Below, piece by piece: positions 29,359-38,804 of a stretch of 64,000 bases of DNA (position 1 is its first letter; each line of letters begins with the position of its first letter). The notes below the pieces were generated by a model. The model had not been told where the DNA came from and did not search any database. It worked only from the letters and a program-made list of their open reading frames with translations. A program made the position numbers and the translations under genes. Origin of the DNA: an uncultured Pontibacter sp. (GTDB lineage Bacteria; Bacteroidota; Bacteroidia; Cytophagales; Hymenobacteraceae); the NCBI RefSeq assembly GCF_947499215.1, contig NZ_CANMNI010000003.1, positions 558,001-622,000 on the forward strand. Direction: 5' to 3'.

Positions 29359-30549
29359 ATGGCTAAACAGAAACCGAGCGGTAATTTTAACATGATAGCG
29401 ACCACACTCAGTGGTTTGGAGGAGGTGCTGGCTGAGGAGTTGCGCGCACTGGAAATGGAATACATTAAAGTGGGCAATCGTGCGGTGAGCTTCTCAGGTA
29501 CGCAGCGACAACTATACGAGGCCAATCTGTGGTGCCGAACCGCCATTCGCATCCTAAAGCCGATTCGTAACTTTAAGGCCCGTAACGAGCAGGACCTCTA
29601 TGAGCAGGTGCAGAAAACCAATTGGGCTGAGGTGTTTGATCTGGATCAGACCTTCGCCATCGATGCCGTGGTAAGTCACTCCACGTTTGAGCACTCGCTC
29701 TTTGTGGCCCAGCTTACCAAAGACGCCATCGTAGACCAGTTCCGTAAAGCAACCGGCGAGCGCCCCTCCGTGGACCGCATCCGTCCGGATGTGCGCCTGA
29801 ACCTGCACATGCATGAGAACATGGTCACGCTTTCGCTTGATTCCTCCGGCGACTCGCTGCACCGCCGCGGTTACCGCCTGCAGACCAACGTGGCCCCTCT
29901 CAACGAAGTGCTGGCCGCCGGTATCATCTCCCTGACAGGTTGGGATAAAAGATCGACTTTCGTGGACCCCATGGCCGGTTCCGGCACCTTTCTGATAGAG
30001 GCTGCCCTGATGGCCCAGAACATTGCGCCCGGCATTTTTCGTCGGGACCCTTTTGCCTTCGAGAGCTGGAAGGACTTCAATGGGGAGTTGTTTGAAATGG
30101 TCTGGAAAACCGCAGAGGCCAAAGAAAAACGCGAACCGCTGGCCCAGATCATCGGCTATGACATTGATCCGGACTACGTGCTGGCCGCTCGCAAGAACAT
30201 TGAGAATGCCGGACTGGACCACGTGATCAAAATAGCGTTGGCTGACTTTTTCGAGACAACGGCACCGGCCGAGGAAGGTGTGCTAGTGATGAATCCGCCA
30301 TACAACGAGCGCATCCTGTCAGACGACATCAACCTGCTATACAAGCAGATTGGCGACACGCTCAAGGGCAATTACCAAGGTTTTGATGCCTTTGTGTTCA
30401 CAGGCAATTTGGATGCCGCCAAAAACATCGGTTTACGTGCCTCACGCCGTACTCCGCTTTACAATGGCGCCATCGATTGCCGCTTGCTGAAGTATGAGCT
30501 ATACCGTGGCAGCAGGAGAGGAGAGGCCAAAGATGAAGTACAGCAATAG
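29359..30549 (+). CDS. THUMP-domain 23S rRNA (guanine-N2) methyltransferase, RlmL/YpsC-like
   Basis: 396 residues. An N-terminal THUMP domain (about 10-165) binds RNA; a Rossmann methyltransferase domain follows with the SAM motif DPMAGSGTFLIEAA and the catalytic N-P-P-Y motif (MNPPYNERI) for N2 methylation of guanine. The E. coli counterpart RlmL modifies G2445 of 23S rRNA, but this shorter protein lacks the second (RlmK) half, as in Firmicutes YpsC. Exact target is inferred. Convergent with murA. Confidence 0.92.
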   Translation: MAKQKPSGNFNMIATTLSGLEEVLAEELRALEMEYIKVGNRAVSFSGTQRQLYEANLWCRTAIRILKPIRNFKARNEQDLYEQVQKTNWAEVFDLDQTFAIDAVVSHSTFEHSLFVAQLTKDAIVDQFRKATGERPSVDRIRPDVRLNLHMHENMVTLSLDSSGDSLHRRGYRLQTNVAPLNEVLAAGIISLTGWDKRSTFVDPMAGSGTFLIEAALMAQNIAPGIFRRDPFAFESWKDFNGELFEMVWKTAEAKEKREPLAQIIGYDIDPDYVLAARKNIENAGLDHVIKIALADFFETTAPAEEGVLVMNPPYNERILSDDINLLYKQIGDTLKGNYQGFDAFVFTGNLDAAKNIGLRASRRTPLYNGAIDCRLLKYELYRGSRRGEAKDEVQQ

Positions 30550-30563
30550 CAGAAACTCACGCG

Positions 30564-30611
30564 CATATAAACAGCAAGAGCACCCCGCGGGGTGCTCTTG
30601 CTGTTTATATG
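30564..30611. terminator. 48-bp perfect palindrome terminator between rlmL-like gene and murA
   Basis: The 24-bp arms are exactly complementary, centred at CCCCGCGGGG with no loop in DNA. The arms include AACAGCAAGAGCACC. It serves both convergent genes. Confidence 0.9.
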
Positions 30612-30623
30612 AAATGTATAACC

Positions 30624-31928
30624 CTAGAGTCGTCGGATCTGCGCACCAAGTGCGTTCAGGCGGCCGTCAATGTTCTGGTAGCCGCGGTCAATTTGCTCCA
30701 CGTTGTCGATGATGCTGGTGCCTTCGGCAGAAAGGGCTGCTATCAACAGCGCCACACCGGCACGAATGTCCGGGGAGGTCATGCGGATGCCACGTAGCGG
30801 AATCTGCTTGTTCTGTCCGATAATGGTGGCGCGGTGCGGGTCGCAGAGGATGATCTGTGCTCCCATGTCGATGAGTTTGTCCACGAAGAACAGGCGGCTC
30901 TCGAACATTTTCTGGTGTACGAGCACCGTGCCTTTAGCCTGCGTTGCCACCACCAGCGCCACACTCAGCAGGTCAGGTGTCAGGCCCGGCCATGTGTGAT
31001 CGGAAATATTCAAGATACTGCCGTCGATGTAGGTGTCCACTTCATAGCGGTCCTGCTCAGGTATAAAGATGTCGTCGCCGCGGAACTCCATTTTGATGCC
31101 CAGTCGCTGGAAAGTGTCAGGTATAAGCCCTAACTCCGGTATCTGGCAGTCTTTGATGGTAATTTCGGAGCCTGTCATGGCGGCGAGACCGATAAAGGAA
31201 CCGATTTCGATCATATCCGGCAGCATGCGGTGCTCGGTGCCACCCAGTTTTTTCACTCCCTCAATCACCAGCAGGTTAGAGCCGATGCCGCTAATATTGG
31301 CACCCATGCGGTTAAGCATGCGGCAAAGCTGCTGCACATACGGTTCGCAAGCGGCATTGTAAATGGTAGTGGTGCCCTCTGACAGTACAGCGGCCATCAG
31401 GATATTGGCCGTTCCTGTTACCGAAGCCTCATCCAACAGCATGTAGTTGCCTTTGAGGCTGTCCGAGGTTACGGTATAGAAGCTATCCTCAGAGCTATAT
31501 TCGAATTTGGCGCCCAGCTTCTCGAATCCGATGAAATGGGTATCCAGTCTGCGGCGGCCGATCTTGTCACCGCCCGGTTTTGGCATTTTGGCCTTGCCAA
31601 AGCGGGCCAGCATCGGGCCTACGATCATGACAGAACCTCGTATGGCACGGCCTAACTGTACAAATTCCTGTGTATCCAGAAAGTCGAGATTCACATCGTC
31701 CGCTTGGAAGGTATAGGTATCGGTAGCTACGCGCTGTGTCTTTACGCCCAGACTTATCAGCAACTCGATTAGCAGATTGACATCGCGGATGTCCGGGATG
31801 TTGGAGATTGTAACAGGTTCAGGCGTTAACAACACAGCACACAGAATCTGCAGTGCCTCGTTTTTGGCGCCTTGTGGAATGATTTCGCCGCGCAGTTTGG
31901 TACCGCCTTTTACTTCAAATGAAGCCAT
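30624..31928 (-). CDS. murA: UDP-N-acetylglucosamine 1-carboxyvinyltransferase with Asp at the catalytic-Cys site
   Basis: First committed enzyme of peptidoglycan synthesis, adding enolpyruvate from PEP to UDP-GlcNAc. 434 residues. The PEP loop reads KMPKPGGDKIGRRRLDTHF: the Cys that fosfomycin alkylates (Cys115 in E. coli) is Asp121 here. The same change is natural in Mycobacterium tuberculosis and Chlamydia, where the enzyme works but resists fosfomycin. Conserved Lys-Asn at the start (PQGAKNEALQ) and NDHTWP-like block (DHTWPGLTPDL) are present. It sits 6 bp after the DUF4290 gene, a pairing usual in Bacteroidetes, and is convergent with the RlmL-like gene. Confidence 0.96.
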   Translation of the reverse strand: MASFEVKGGTKLRGEIIPQGAKNEALQILCAVLLTPEPVTISNIPDIRDVNLLIELLISLGVKTQRVATDTYTFQADDVNLDFLDTQEFVQLGRAIRGSVMIVGPMLARFGKAKMPKPGGDKIGRRRLDTHFIGFEKLGAKFEYSSEDSFYTVTSDSLKGNYMLLDEASVTGTANILMAAVLSEGTTTIYNAACEPYVQQLCRMLNRMGANISGIGSNLLVIEGVKKLGGTEHRMLPDMIEIGSFIGLAAMTGSEITIKDCQIPELGLIPDTFQRLGIKMEFRGDDIFIPEQDRYEVDTYIDGSILNISDHTWPGLTPDLLSVALVVATQAKGTVLVHQKMFESRLFFVDKLIDMGAQIILCDPHRATIIGQNKQIPLRGIRMTSPDIRAGVALLIAALSAEGTSIIDNVEQIDRGYQNIDGRLNALGAQIRRL

Positions 31929-31934
31929 TTATTA

Positions 31935-32603
31935 CTATTTGTTTCTTTGGTTGGAAGTCGTTCTAGGATTTTTGCGACCGCGATTGTCGCCGCGGTTCTG
32001 CTGCTGTTGCTGTGGTCGGTTGCCGCCGCTATCATGCGACTTGGCGCTCACCGACTCAAACAGGTTGTTGCTCTCGACATAAGCGAGGTCCATGTTTAGT
32101 TTGCCTTTTGATATCTGCTGGATATCGTTCAGGATCACATCATCCGTGATGCTGTCTTTGTTGTAGGACCGGTAAAGTGTCTTCATCAGTTTGCCGATGG
32201 AGATGGTGGCCGCTTCGCGCTCCTTGTCATCCTCCAGTTCAGTGGCACGCTGAATAAGAAGCTCCACGTTCTGGCCATAGTGCTTATACCTTGGCGTGTG
32301 GAGCGGGTACTGCATAGGCTGCGGCTTGTCGTTCAGGTACTCCATCGCGCTTAGCGGGTAAGGGGCATCTACGTCGAGTTTCGAGCCGGACATCACATAC
32401 AGGTGGTTCCATAGTTTTTGCTGATAGTCCTGCGTGTCGCGCAATTGCGGGTTCAGCTTGGCCATCAGGTTGACGAGCAGGTGCGACAGACGTGTGCGCT
32501 CCGAACGGTCTTCCAACGACAGGATGTGATTCACGAGGTCCTGTACGTTTCTGCCGTATTCGCGCAGCAGCAGCTCCTGCTTAAATGTGGTACTTGCTTC
32601 CAT
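31935..32603 (-). CDS. DUF4290 protein
   Basis: 222 residues. The first 180 form a mostly helical domain of the Bacteroidetes-specific family DUF4290 (LLREYGRNVQDLVNHIL, YPLHTPRYKHYGQNVE). The tail is Gln/Asn/Arg-rich and disordered, suggesting RNA or other nucleic-acid contacts. It is immediately upstream of murA (6 bp), a conserved arrangement that suggests a cell-wall or growth role, but none is proven. Confidence 0.88.
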   Translation of the reverse strand: MEASTTFKQELLLREYGRNVQDLVNHILSLEDRSERTRLSHLLVNLMAKLNPQLRDTQDYQQKLWNHLYVMSGSKLDVDAPYPLSAMEYLNDKPQPMQYPLHTPRYKHYGQNVELLIQRATELEDDKEREAATISIGKLMKTLYRSYNKDSITDDVILNDIQQISKGKLNMDLAYVESNNLFESVSAKSHDSGGNRPQQQQQNRGDNRGRKNPRTTSNQRNK

Positions 32604-32641
32604 TATATCTGTTAAATGAATTCAAAATTAAAAATATGAGC

Positions 32642-32788
32642 TAATTAGAAATTAGGGTTAAGCAGAAATTAGAATTTACGAGAATGTAGATTGATGCGAT
32701 TAAGATGTCTGTAAATATCATCTTGACCTTAGGGTATTTTATTCATCCAACCCCCAATTTCTAATTTTTAATTCATAATTTCTAATTA
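32642..32788. repeat. Stuttering inverted-arm element D
   Basis: The left arm has copies of AATTAGAAATTAG; TAATTAGAAATTA at 32642-32654 returns as its exact reverse complement at 32776-32788, within a run of AATTTCTAATTTTTAATTC-like units. A small AAGATG/CATCTT hairpin lies between. The last three bases of the right arm are the pcrA stop codon. Confidence 0.65.
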
Positions 32789-35038
32789 CTCATGTATGCG
32801 TAGCTTGGCAAAGCTCAGCAATAAGGTTTTCTCACCCACCTCATCAAAGTTGATGATCGCCTTGGTGCTGTTGCCCTGCGTGTCCATTTTGGCTACTACG
32901 CCAAATCCGAATTTAGGGTGCTCCACCTTCATGCCGGCGGCCAAGTTGGATGTGTCGCTCGGTTTAAAATCGGCAGGGGCAGTATAGGCCGTGGCTGCCT
33001 GTTTGCGCGGCGGTGGCTGCACCAGACTGCTGATGCTGCTCTTGCGTTGCAGCACGCGGTCGAATACGTTGCCTCCTCCTGCAGCACCCGAATCACCGTA
33101 CTTAAAATTGAGGTATTTCGGATCGATCTCATCGAGGAAGCGGCTCTTTTCGCAGGACCGCAAGTTGCCCCACTGGTAGCGGCTGGTAGCATAAGTCAGG
33201 TATAGGCGCTTCTCGGCACGGGTGATGGCCACATAAAAGAGGCGTCTTTCTTCTTCCAGATCAGCGCGGGAGTTGAGCATCATCTGGCTCGGGAAGAGGT
33301 TCTCCTCCATACCTACGATGAACACGTTCTTGAACTCCAGACCCTTGGCTGAGTGGATGGTCATGAGCGTGACAAACTCGCCGTCCATATCCGCCTTAGT
33401 GTCGGCATCGGTGATCAGGGCGATATCCTGCAGAAAAGCCGAAAGGCTCTTGTCCTCCTTCTCGGGATCGTCCACATACTCTTTTATACCGTTGAGCAGT
33501 TCCTGTATGTTCTCATAACGGGCGAGGCCCTCCACGGTTTTGTCTTGGTAGAGGTCGTCTACAATACCAGAGTGCTTGGCTACGTGCTTGGCTACTTCGA
33601 AGGCATCGGTGTTATCGGCGATACGGGCAAAGTCCTTGATCATGATCGAGAAGTTCTCGATAGCGGTGCCCACACGATTACCCAAAAACTGTCCGGCGTT
33701 CTGTATCACTTCCCACACCGAATGGTTAGTCTCATCGGCCGTCACAAAAAGTTTCTGCTCCGTGGTTTCGCCTATACCTCGTTTCGGATAGTTGATGACA
33801 CGACGCAAAGCCTGCTCATCGTTCGGGTTCACCACCAGACGCAGGTAGGCGATCAGGTCCTTGATTTCCTTGCGCTGGTAGAACGATAGGCCGCCCACGA
33901 TCTTATACCGGATGTTCATGCGGCGAAGGGCCTCTTCCATGGCTCTGGACTGCGCGTTGGTGCGGTACAGAATGGCGAAGTCATCGTAGGAGAGATGATT
34001 ACTCATCTTATCCTCAAAGATGGTAGTGGCCACCAGCTTGCCTTCCTCGTTGTCCGAGTTGGCTTTGATCACCTCGATCAGCGGTCCCTGCTCGTTGTCG
34101 GTATAGACGTCCTTCTTGAGTTGGGCCGAGTTGTTCTTTATAACCGAGTTGGCCGCATTCACGATGTTCTTGGTAGAGCGGTAGTTCTGCTCCAGCTTAA
34201 ACACTTCCAGCTCAGGGTAGTCACGCTCAAAGTTGAGAATGTTCTGAATATCGGCTCCACGGAAAGCGTAAATGGACTGCGCATCGTCGCCCACCACCAC
34301 AATGTTTCGGTTCTGGGCAGCCAACTTGCGCGTGATCAGGTACTGCGAGTAGTTCGTATCCTGGTACTCATCCACCATCACGAATTTAAAGATGTGCTGG
34401 TACTTGTTCAACGCGTCTGGATGGTCGCGGAACAGCACGTTGGTCTGGAACAGCAGGTCGTCAAAGTCCATGGCGCCTGCCTTAAAGCAGCGGTTCGCAT
34501 ACTGTTCGTAGATCTTACCGATCTTCGGACGCATAGCGGCCTCATCGTCGGCCTGTATCACGGCATCGTTTAAGTACTGCTTTACCGAGATCAGTTTGTT
34601 CTTGGCCGAGGAGATACGACCCAGCACCACGTTCGGTTTGTAGAGCTTGTCATCCAGATTCATCTCCTTCACAATGTTGCGAATGAGTGTCTTGGAGTCG
34701 TCGGTATCGTAAATGGTGAAACTCTTCGGATAGCCTATCTTATCGGCCTCCGCACGCAGGATACGCGAGAACACCGAGTGAAAAGTACCCATCCAGATAT
34801 TCTTGGCCTCGTTGCCGATCACTTTCTCGATACGATGGCGCATTTCTTTGGCCGCCTTGTTGGTAAAGGTCAGGGCCAGTATATTAAACGGATCGATTCC
34901 CAGACTAATCAGGTGGGCGATCCGGTAAGTAAGTACTCTTGTTTTGCCTGAGCCGGCACCCGCTATGATCATGGCAGGCCCCTCGGTGTGGAGCACGGCC
35001 TTGCGTTGCGACTCGTTCAGTAAACTAATATAATCCAT
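32786..35038 (-). CDS. pcrA: UvrD/PcrA-type ATP-dependent DNA helicase
   Basis: 750 residues of a superfamily 1A 3'-5' helicase. Walker A is AGAGSGKTRVL near residues 26-36; other motifs seen are ALTFTNKAAKEM (Ia), VDEYQDTN (II), GDDAQSIYAFRGA (III), EQNYRS (IV), TIHSAKGLEF (V) and YVAITRAEKRLY (VI). The C-terminal Tudor-like segment with HPKFGFGVV matches PcrA/UvrD. Roles are repair, replication restart and removal of proteins from DNA. Transcribed alone. Confidence 0.95.
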   Translation of the reverse strand: MDYISLLNESQRKAVLHTEGPAMIIAGAGSGKTRVLTYRIAHLISLGIDPFNILALTFTNKAAKEMRHRIEKVIGNEAKNIWMGTFHSVFSRILRAEADKIGYPKSFTIYDTDDSKTLIRNIVKEMNLDDKLYKPNVVLGRISSAKNKLISVKQYLNDAVIQADDEAAMRPKIGKIYEQYANRCFKAGAMDFDDLLFQTNVLFRDHPDALNKYQHIFKFVMVDEYQDTNYSQYLITRKLAAQNRNIVVVGDDAQSIYAFRGADIQNILNFERDYPELEVFKLEQNYRSTKNIVNAANSVIKNNSAQLKKDVYTDNEQGPLIEVIKANSDNEEGKLVATTIFEDKMSNHLSYDDFAILYRTNAQSRAMEEALRRMNIRYKIVGGLSFYQRKEIKDLIAYLRLVVNPNDEQALRRVINYPKRGIGETTEQKLFVTADETNHSVWEVIQNAGQFLGNRVGTAIENFSIMIKDFARIADNTDAFEVAKHVAKHSGIVDDLYQDKTVEGLARYENIQELLNGIKEYVDDPEKEDKSLSAFLQDIALITDADTKADMDGEFVTLMTIHSAKGLEFKNVFIVGMEENLFPSQMMLNSRADLEEERRLFYVAITRAEKRLYLTYATSRYQWGNLRSCEKSRFLDEIDPKYLNFKYGDSGAAGGGNVFDRVLQRKSSISSLVQPPPRKQAATAYTAPADFKPSDTSNLAAGMKVEHPKFGFGVVAKMDTQGNSTKAIINFDEVGEKTLLLSFAKLRIHE

Positions 35039-35225
35039 TTCGTCTCTTCCGCGTGCGTCTTTAATAATCCATGCAATTTACAAATTCAAATCCGTTTTAG
35101 GAATGCCAGCGGCACATTTAGAGAACCAAGCGCGCTTATACTTGGTTTCTTTCTGAGTATAGTGTTTTTGGCCCTTGATTTGCGAGTCTTCATGTGGCGA
35201 TTTTAGAGAAACGCCGCATAATCTG

Positions 35226-35233
35226 TATCTTTG
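35226..35233 (+). promoter_or_regulatory. -7 box before the Sel1-ankyrin gene
   Basis: TATCTTTG, exact consensus, 75 bp before the chosen ATG. The -33 region has TTTTAG and no TTG. Confidence 0.45.
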
Positions 35234-35308
35234 TAAAATTGAGACGGTTGCCACACCCTTTTGATAGTGTGTCTTATACCTGATTTTACCATGACCCTAA
35301 TACCTCGC

Positions 35309-36901
35309 ATGAAAAAGCTACTCTTGCTACTCACACTGCTCCCAGCCGGACATCTGGCTATGGCACAGTCCGACACAACCCAAATGCTGAAAGCTATCCC
35401 CGACTCTGTGAAACAGGTAAAGGTACCGCGTTCAGCCAAGCAGGTATGGCGTACCCCGGAAATGCAGGAGGCGATGGATTTATACATCGGTCTGCAGTAC
35501 AATGCGGCCTACAATAAATTCAGGCAGGCTGCCGCACGTGATGAGGCCGCTGCCTATTACTTTTTGGGTCGCATGCATCAGCACGGAGAGCTTCGGGAAG
35601 ACGATACGCCAATAGATGAGATCATCACCACCGATTCGGTAGCCTATGTGCGTAACCCCGAGAAATTCTATATAGCAGATCCTGACACGGCCCGTATTCT
35701 TTTCGAAAAGGCTTTGGAGGGAAACAGTCTGTTGGGCAATTTAGGGCTGGCCGAATTAATGACAATTCGCAACGATGAGGATAAGCAGCGCTTTACACGC
35801 CTGATGCGCAGTGCGGCCGTCGACATCCGGGATATGGCGGTGGCCGGCGATGCCTTCAGTAACCGCATACTGGGTAGCATGTACTATACCGGCTATGGTG
35901 TCATGCAGGATAAGGAGTATGCCTATACCTACATTAAGCGGGCCGCTGAGCTGAATGACGTAGTGGCTTATACCTCGCTGGCTAACTTATACCTGTCGGG
36001 CGAGGGGGTGAAAGAGAATGTGGCACAGGCCAAGTACTGGCTCGAGAAAGGAGCCGCCGCCGGTGAGCGGGAGGCCCTCTATACCCTGGGTCTGCTTTAT
36101 GAAGAAGGCAACATAGGCGAGCCTGAGCCTGAAAAAGCCCGCGAACTCTATCACGAGGCCATTTCGCAGGGCAGTTCGAATGCCTTCGAGCAGTTGAAGT
36201 ACCTAAACCAGAGCAATGACCAGAAATTAGTGCTGGCCGCGATTGAACGGAATCCCGATATCGTGAAACGCACCTTAGGTAATGGGGCAAAGGTAAATAC
36301 GCTGGCTATTCCGAACGGCTATGATTTCGATTTCAGACTGCGCACTCCACTCATGCACGGCATTTTTATTCCGCTGCTGCTCGAGGACTATGGTGTGATC
36401 TACCAGCCGAATGTTCGTCTGGAGGTGGCCAGTCTACTGCTGCGCGCCGGCGCTGATGTAAACGCGACCGATCAGGATGGAAAGACTGCCTTGCACTATG
36501 CCATGTCGGGAGCCCGTATCAATACCGAAGGCTTCGAGATAGAGCAGGCCCAGTTGTTGGATACGCTTTTCAAGTATAAAGCCGATCCCAATATCGTTGA
36601 TAACAAAGGTAATACGCCGCTCTACTATGCCGTGCGCTTTGCTAACGGTACGCACATGATGGAGATGAGCCGACTGCTGAAAGGCGGAGCCAACCCGAAC
36701 ATCCAGAATTTAGAGGGCTTGACGCCGCTGATGCTGGCCTGCCAATTGGACGGTGGCAACGAGGTAATCGTGATGCTGATTAGTGCCGGCGCCGACCCAA
36801 GCCTGCGCGACTTTGCCGGCAAAACTGCTATGGATTACACGAAGCGCGAAAGTGTGCAGAATATTCTGATGGCGGCCGGTGCCAAGGCGCCTAACCGTTA
36901 A
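35309..36901 (+). CDS. Secreted Sel1-repeat plus ankyrin-repeat protein
   Basis: 530 residues from the ATG at 35309, which gives the signal peptide MKKLLLLLTLLPAGHLAMAQ; in-frame ATGs at 35261 and 35291 would add non-signal sequence. Residues about 50-310 carry Sel1-like alpha-repeats (LGSMYYTGYGVMQDKEYAYT, LANLYLSGEGVKENVAQAKY, LGLLYEEGNIGEPEPEKARE). Residues about 345-525 are ankyrin repeats (LLLRAGADVNATDQDGKTAL, NPNIQNLEGLTPLMLA). Both are protein-binding scaffolds, and their union in one exported protein is not common. It is followed 79 bp later by the DUF3109 gene. Confidence 0.85.
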   Translation: MKKLLLLLTLLPAGHLAMAQSDTTQMLKAIPDSVKQVKVPRSAKQVWRTPEMQEAMDLYIGLQYNAAYNKFRQAAARDEAAAYYFLGRMHQHGELREDDTPIDEIITTDSVAYVRNPEKFYIADPDTARILFEKALEGNSLLGNLGLAELMTIRNDEDKQRFTRLMRSAAVDIRDMAVAGDAFSNRILGSMYYTGYGVMQDKEYAYTYIKRAAELNDVVAYTSLANLYLSGEGVKENVAQAKYWLEKGAAAGEREALYTLGLLYEEGNIGEPEPEKARELYHEAISQGSSNAFEQLKYLNQSNDQKLVLAAIERNPDIVKRTLGNGAKVNTLAIPNGYDFDFRLRTPLMHGIFIPLLLEDYGVIYQPNVRLEVASLLLRAGADVNATDQDGKTALHYAMSGARINTEGFEIEQAQLLDTLFKYKADPNIVDNKGNTPLYYAVRFANGTHMMEMSRLLKGGANPNIQNLEGLTPLMLACQLDGGNEVIVMLISAGADPSLRDFAGKTAMDYTKRESVQNILMAAGAKAPNR

Positions 36902-36980
36902 TCTAAACTTAATTACCTTTTATTTTGTCTCTGTTTTGCTGGCTTAGCCGGCAAGGCATTTTAATTTCTTCTATACCTAC

Positions 36981-37565
36981 ATGATCGTTCTTCAAAATAC
37001 CGTCATCAGTGATGATATCCGTGATAATTTCTTTGTCTGCAACCTTGAGAAGTGCAAGGGGGCCTGCTGTGTGGAGGGCGACCTAGGCGCACCGTTGGAG
37101 GAGGAAGAACTGGCTATTTTGGAGCAGAGCTACGAGCAGATAAAACCGTATATGACCGGAGCCGGCAAACTGGCAGTGGAAGAGCAAGGGCTGTACATTC
37201 AGGATTTTGAAGGTGACTATTCCACGCCGACCATCGAGAACCGCGAGTGCGCCTACGCCCTGTACGATGACCAAGGTATACTGAAGTGCGCCATTGAGCA
37301 AGCTTACTATGACGGCAAGATCAGCTGGAAAAAGCCAATTTCATGCCACCTGTACCCGATCCGCGTTACCAAATACGACGATTTTGAGGCACTTAACTAT
37401 GACCGCTGGGGTATCTGCGCCGCCGCCTGTAATTTCGGTGAGTCGCTTGGCGTGAAGGTATACCAGTTCCTGAAAGAGCCGCTAATCCGCAAGTATGGCG
37501 AAGGGTGGTATACCGAACTGACTGAAATGATAGAGAAAGAAGAGGAGCCCACCGCGACTAGTTAG
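36981..37565 (+). CDS. DUF3109 cysteine-rich protein
   Basis: 194 residues. The N-terminal pattern [17 protein letters not shown], with later cysteines at ENRECAY, LKCAIEQ, ISCHLYP and GICAAAC, is the DUF3109 signature, close to the YkgJ/UPF0153 putative zinc- or iron-chelating families. It is cytoplasmic, with no signal peptide. Cofactor and function are unknown. An AGGTATA heptamer directly follows the stop codon. A perfect long terminator comes next. Confidence 0.87.
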   Translation: MIVLQNTVISDDIRDNFFVCNLEKCKGACCVEGDLGAPLEEEELAILEQSYEQIKPYMTGAGKLAVEEQGLYIQDFEGDYSTPTIENRECAYALYDDQGILKCAIEQAYYDGKISWKKPISCHLYPIRVTKYDDFEALNYDRWGICAAACNFGESLGVKVYQFLKEPLIRKYGEGWYTELTEMIEKEEEPTATS

Positions 37566-37593
37566 GTATAGGAGCAAAGAAGGTTAAAGTAAT

Positions 37594-37634
37594 AAACAAC
37601 AAAGCCCGACCAGTGTGGTCGGGCTTTGTTGTTT
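37594..37634. terminator. Bidirectional terminator after the DUF3109 gene
   Basis: A perfect 19-bp stem (37594-37612 with 37616-37634) with a GTG loop; arms include AACAAAGCCCGACCA. Confidence 0.9.
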
Positions 37635-37727
37635 GTATATTCAAGCATTCTATCTTAGCGTAGCAACTGTCAATAAATCGCTAGAATTAAAAATTGTAGG
37701 GCAGTAGACAAGTATAACACGGAGGGC

Positions 37728-38687
37728 TTATTTGATAATGCCGGCCCCTGTCCAAAGCTCAATCAGATTCACAGCCAGTTTGTCGCCTTTGCTTTCAGCT
37801 TGGCGTGCCCAGTGAATCGCCTGTTCGTAGTTACCAGTCGCTTCGTAAGCCACGGCGAGGTTATGCGCTGCTTTACCCTGATGCTTGTAAGCTGCATCCT
37901 GAGCAAGCGGCAGCAGCGCGTCGATCGCCTGCTGGAATTGCAGCGTGTACAGCATAAAAACTGCTCCGTTCAGCCCCTTTCTCTGATGTACCTGCCGTAC
38001 CAGCAGCATGGGTTGCGGGTAGAAGCGGTCCCAATAGCTATAGCCTGTCTCAACCGCCAGTCGGTTTATTTCAGGGCCTGCTTTCCCCATAGCCGGACCA
38101 ATCGCAAGTAGACCACTGATAACGGCGCGTGAGTCATAATAGTCCTGTTGCTGTATGGTAGTGCGGTCCAGTACAGTGCCAGTGCTGTCGTAAAGCGACC
38201 AGCTACTTGTCACGATCAGGTCGTAGTTGGCTGTTTTGGAACGGAAGCCGTCCTCATCCTCATACGTCTCCACCTCTTTGCCCAAGCGGGTATCGAACTT
38301 GTCCAGCGTCAGGATCAGGTGTGGACTGTATCCGGCATACAAATCCTTTATCTCCGTTGGGCTGAGTTGGGTAGTGGCAGAAGAGGAGGGAAGGGATACA
38401 GCCAAGTCCGGATTAACCAGCACGAAAGTGGAGTCGTTGTAGATCGCGCCCATCACGCCACCGGCGGCTTGGTAGGCCCCATCGCGCAGCACTTCCAGCA
38501 CACGCTCGTTTTTGTTAGAGGCGTGCTGCGCTGCATCATAGCGATTCACGACGAGTACTTTCCACTGGTCATGCGCGACCTGCACCACAGGCGGACGCAC
38601 GGTTTCCATGGTCACCAAAGTCACGCAGCCGCTCAGCTGCAGGGTGATTGCGATGCACAGGGCGGGCATCAGCTTGGTTAGTTTCAT
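37728..38687 (-). CDS. DUF6340-like lipoprotein with TPR-like tail
   Basis: 319 residues from the ATG at 38687, which gives a lipoprotein signal with lipobox LSGC; the frame extends to 38798 but the added part overlaps the accC terminator. The body (VLVVNRYDAAQH..., LILTLDKFDT) resembles the DUF6340 lipoproteins of Bacteroidetes, which is my tentative assignment. The C-terminal 90 residues form a TPR-like helical repeat (AAHNLAVAYEATGNYEQAIH). Probably in the periplasm or outer membrane. It lies downstream of accC but is separated by a terminator. Confidence 0.75.
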   Translation of the reverse strand: MKLTKLMPALCIAITLQLSGCVTLVTMETVRPPVVQVAHDQWKVLVVNRYDAAQHASNKNERVLEVLRDGAYQAAGGVMGAIYNDSTFVLVNPDLAVSLPSSSATTQLSPTEIKDLYAGYSPHLILTLDKFDTRLGKEVETYEDEDGFRSKTANYDLIVTSSWSLYDSTGTVLDRTTIQQQDYYDSRAVISGLLAIGPAMGKAGPEINRLAVETGYSYWDRFYPQPMLLVRQVHQRKGLNGAVFMLYTLQFQQAIDALLPLAQDAAYKHQGKAAHNLAVAYEATGNYEQAIHWARQAESKGDKLAVNLIELWTGAGIIK

Positions 38688-38750
38688 GTCTGCTTTATTC
38701 AGAAGTCGTACTAAATTAACAGGAAATGATAAGTGTGAAAACTGCAAGCA

Positions 38751-38783
38751 TAAAAAAACCGGCCCCAAAAGGTCGGTTTTTTT
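38751..38783 (-). terminator. accC operon terminator
   Basis: On the minus strand, AAACCGACC and GGCCGGTTT (one G-T pair) around a short loop, followed by T7. Confidence 0.85.
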
Positions 38784-38804
38784 ATATGGCTTATGCAATG
38801 CTCT

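Noticed and set aside
33353-33889. 178-codon ORF antisense to pcrA
   Set aside because: Shadow of a conserved helicase gene, no motif.
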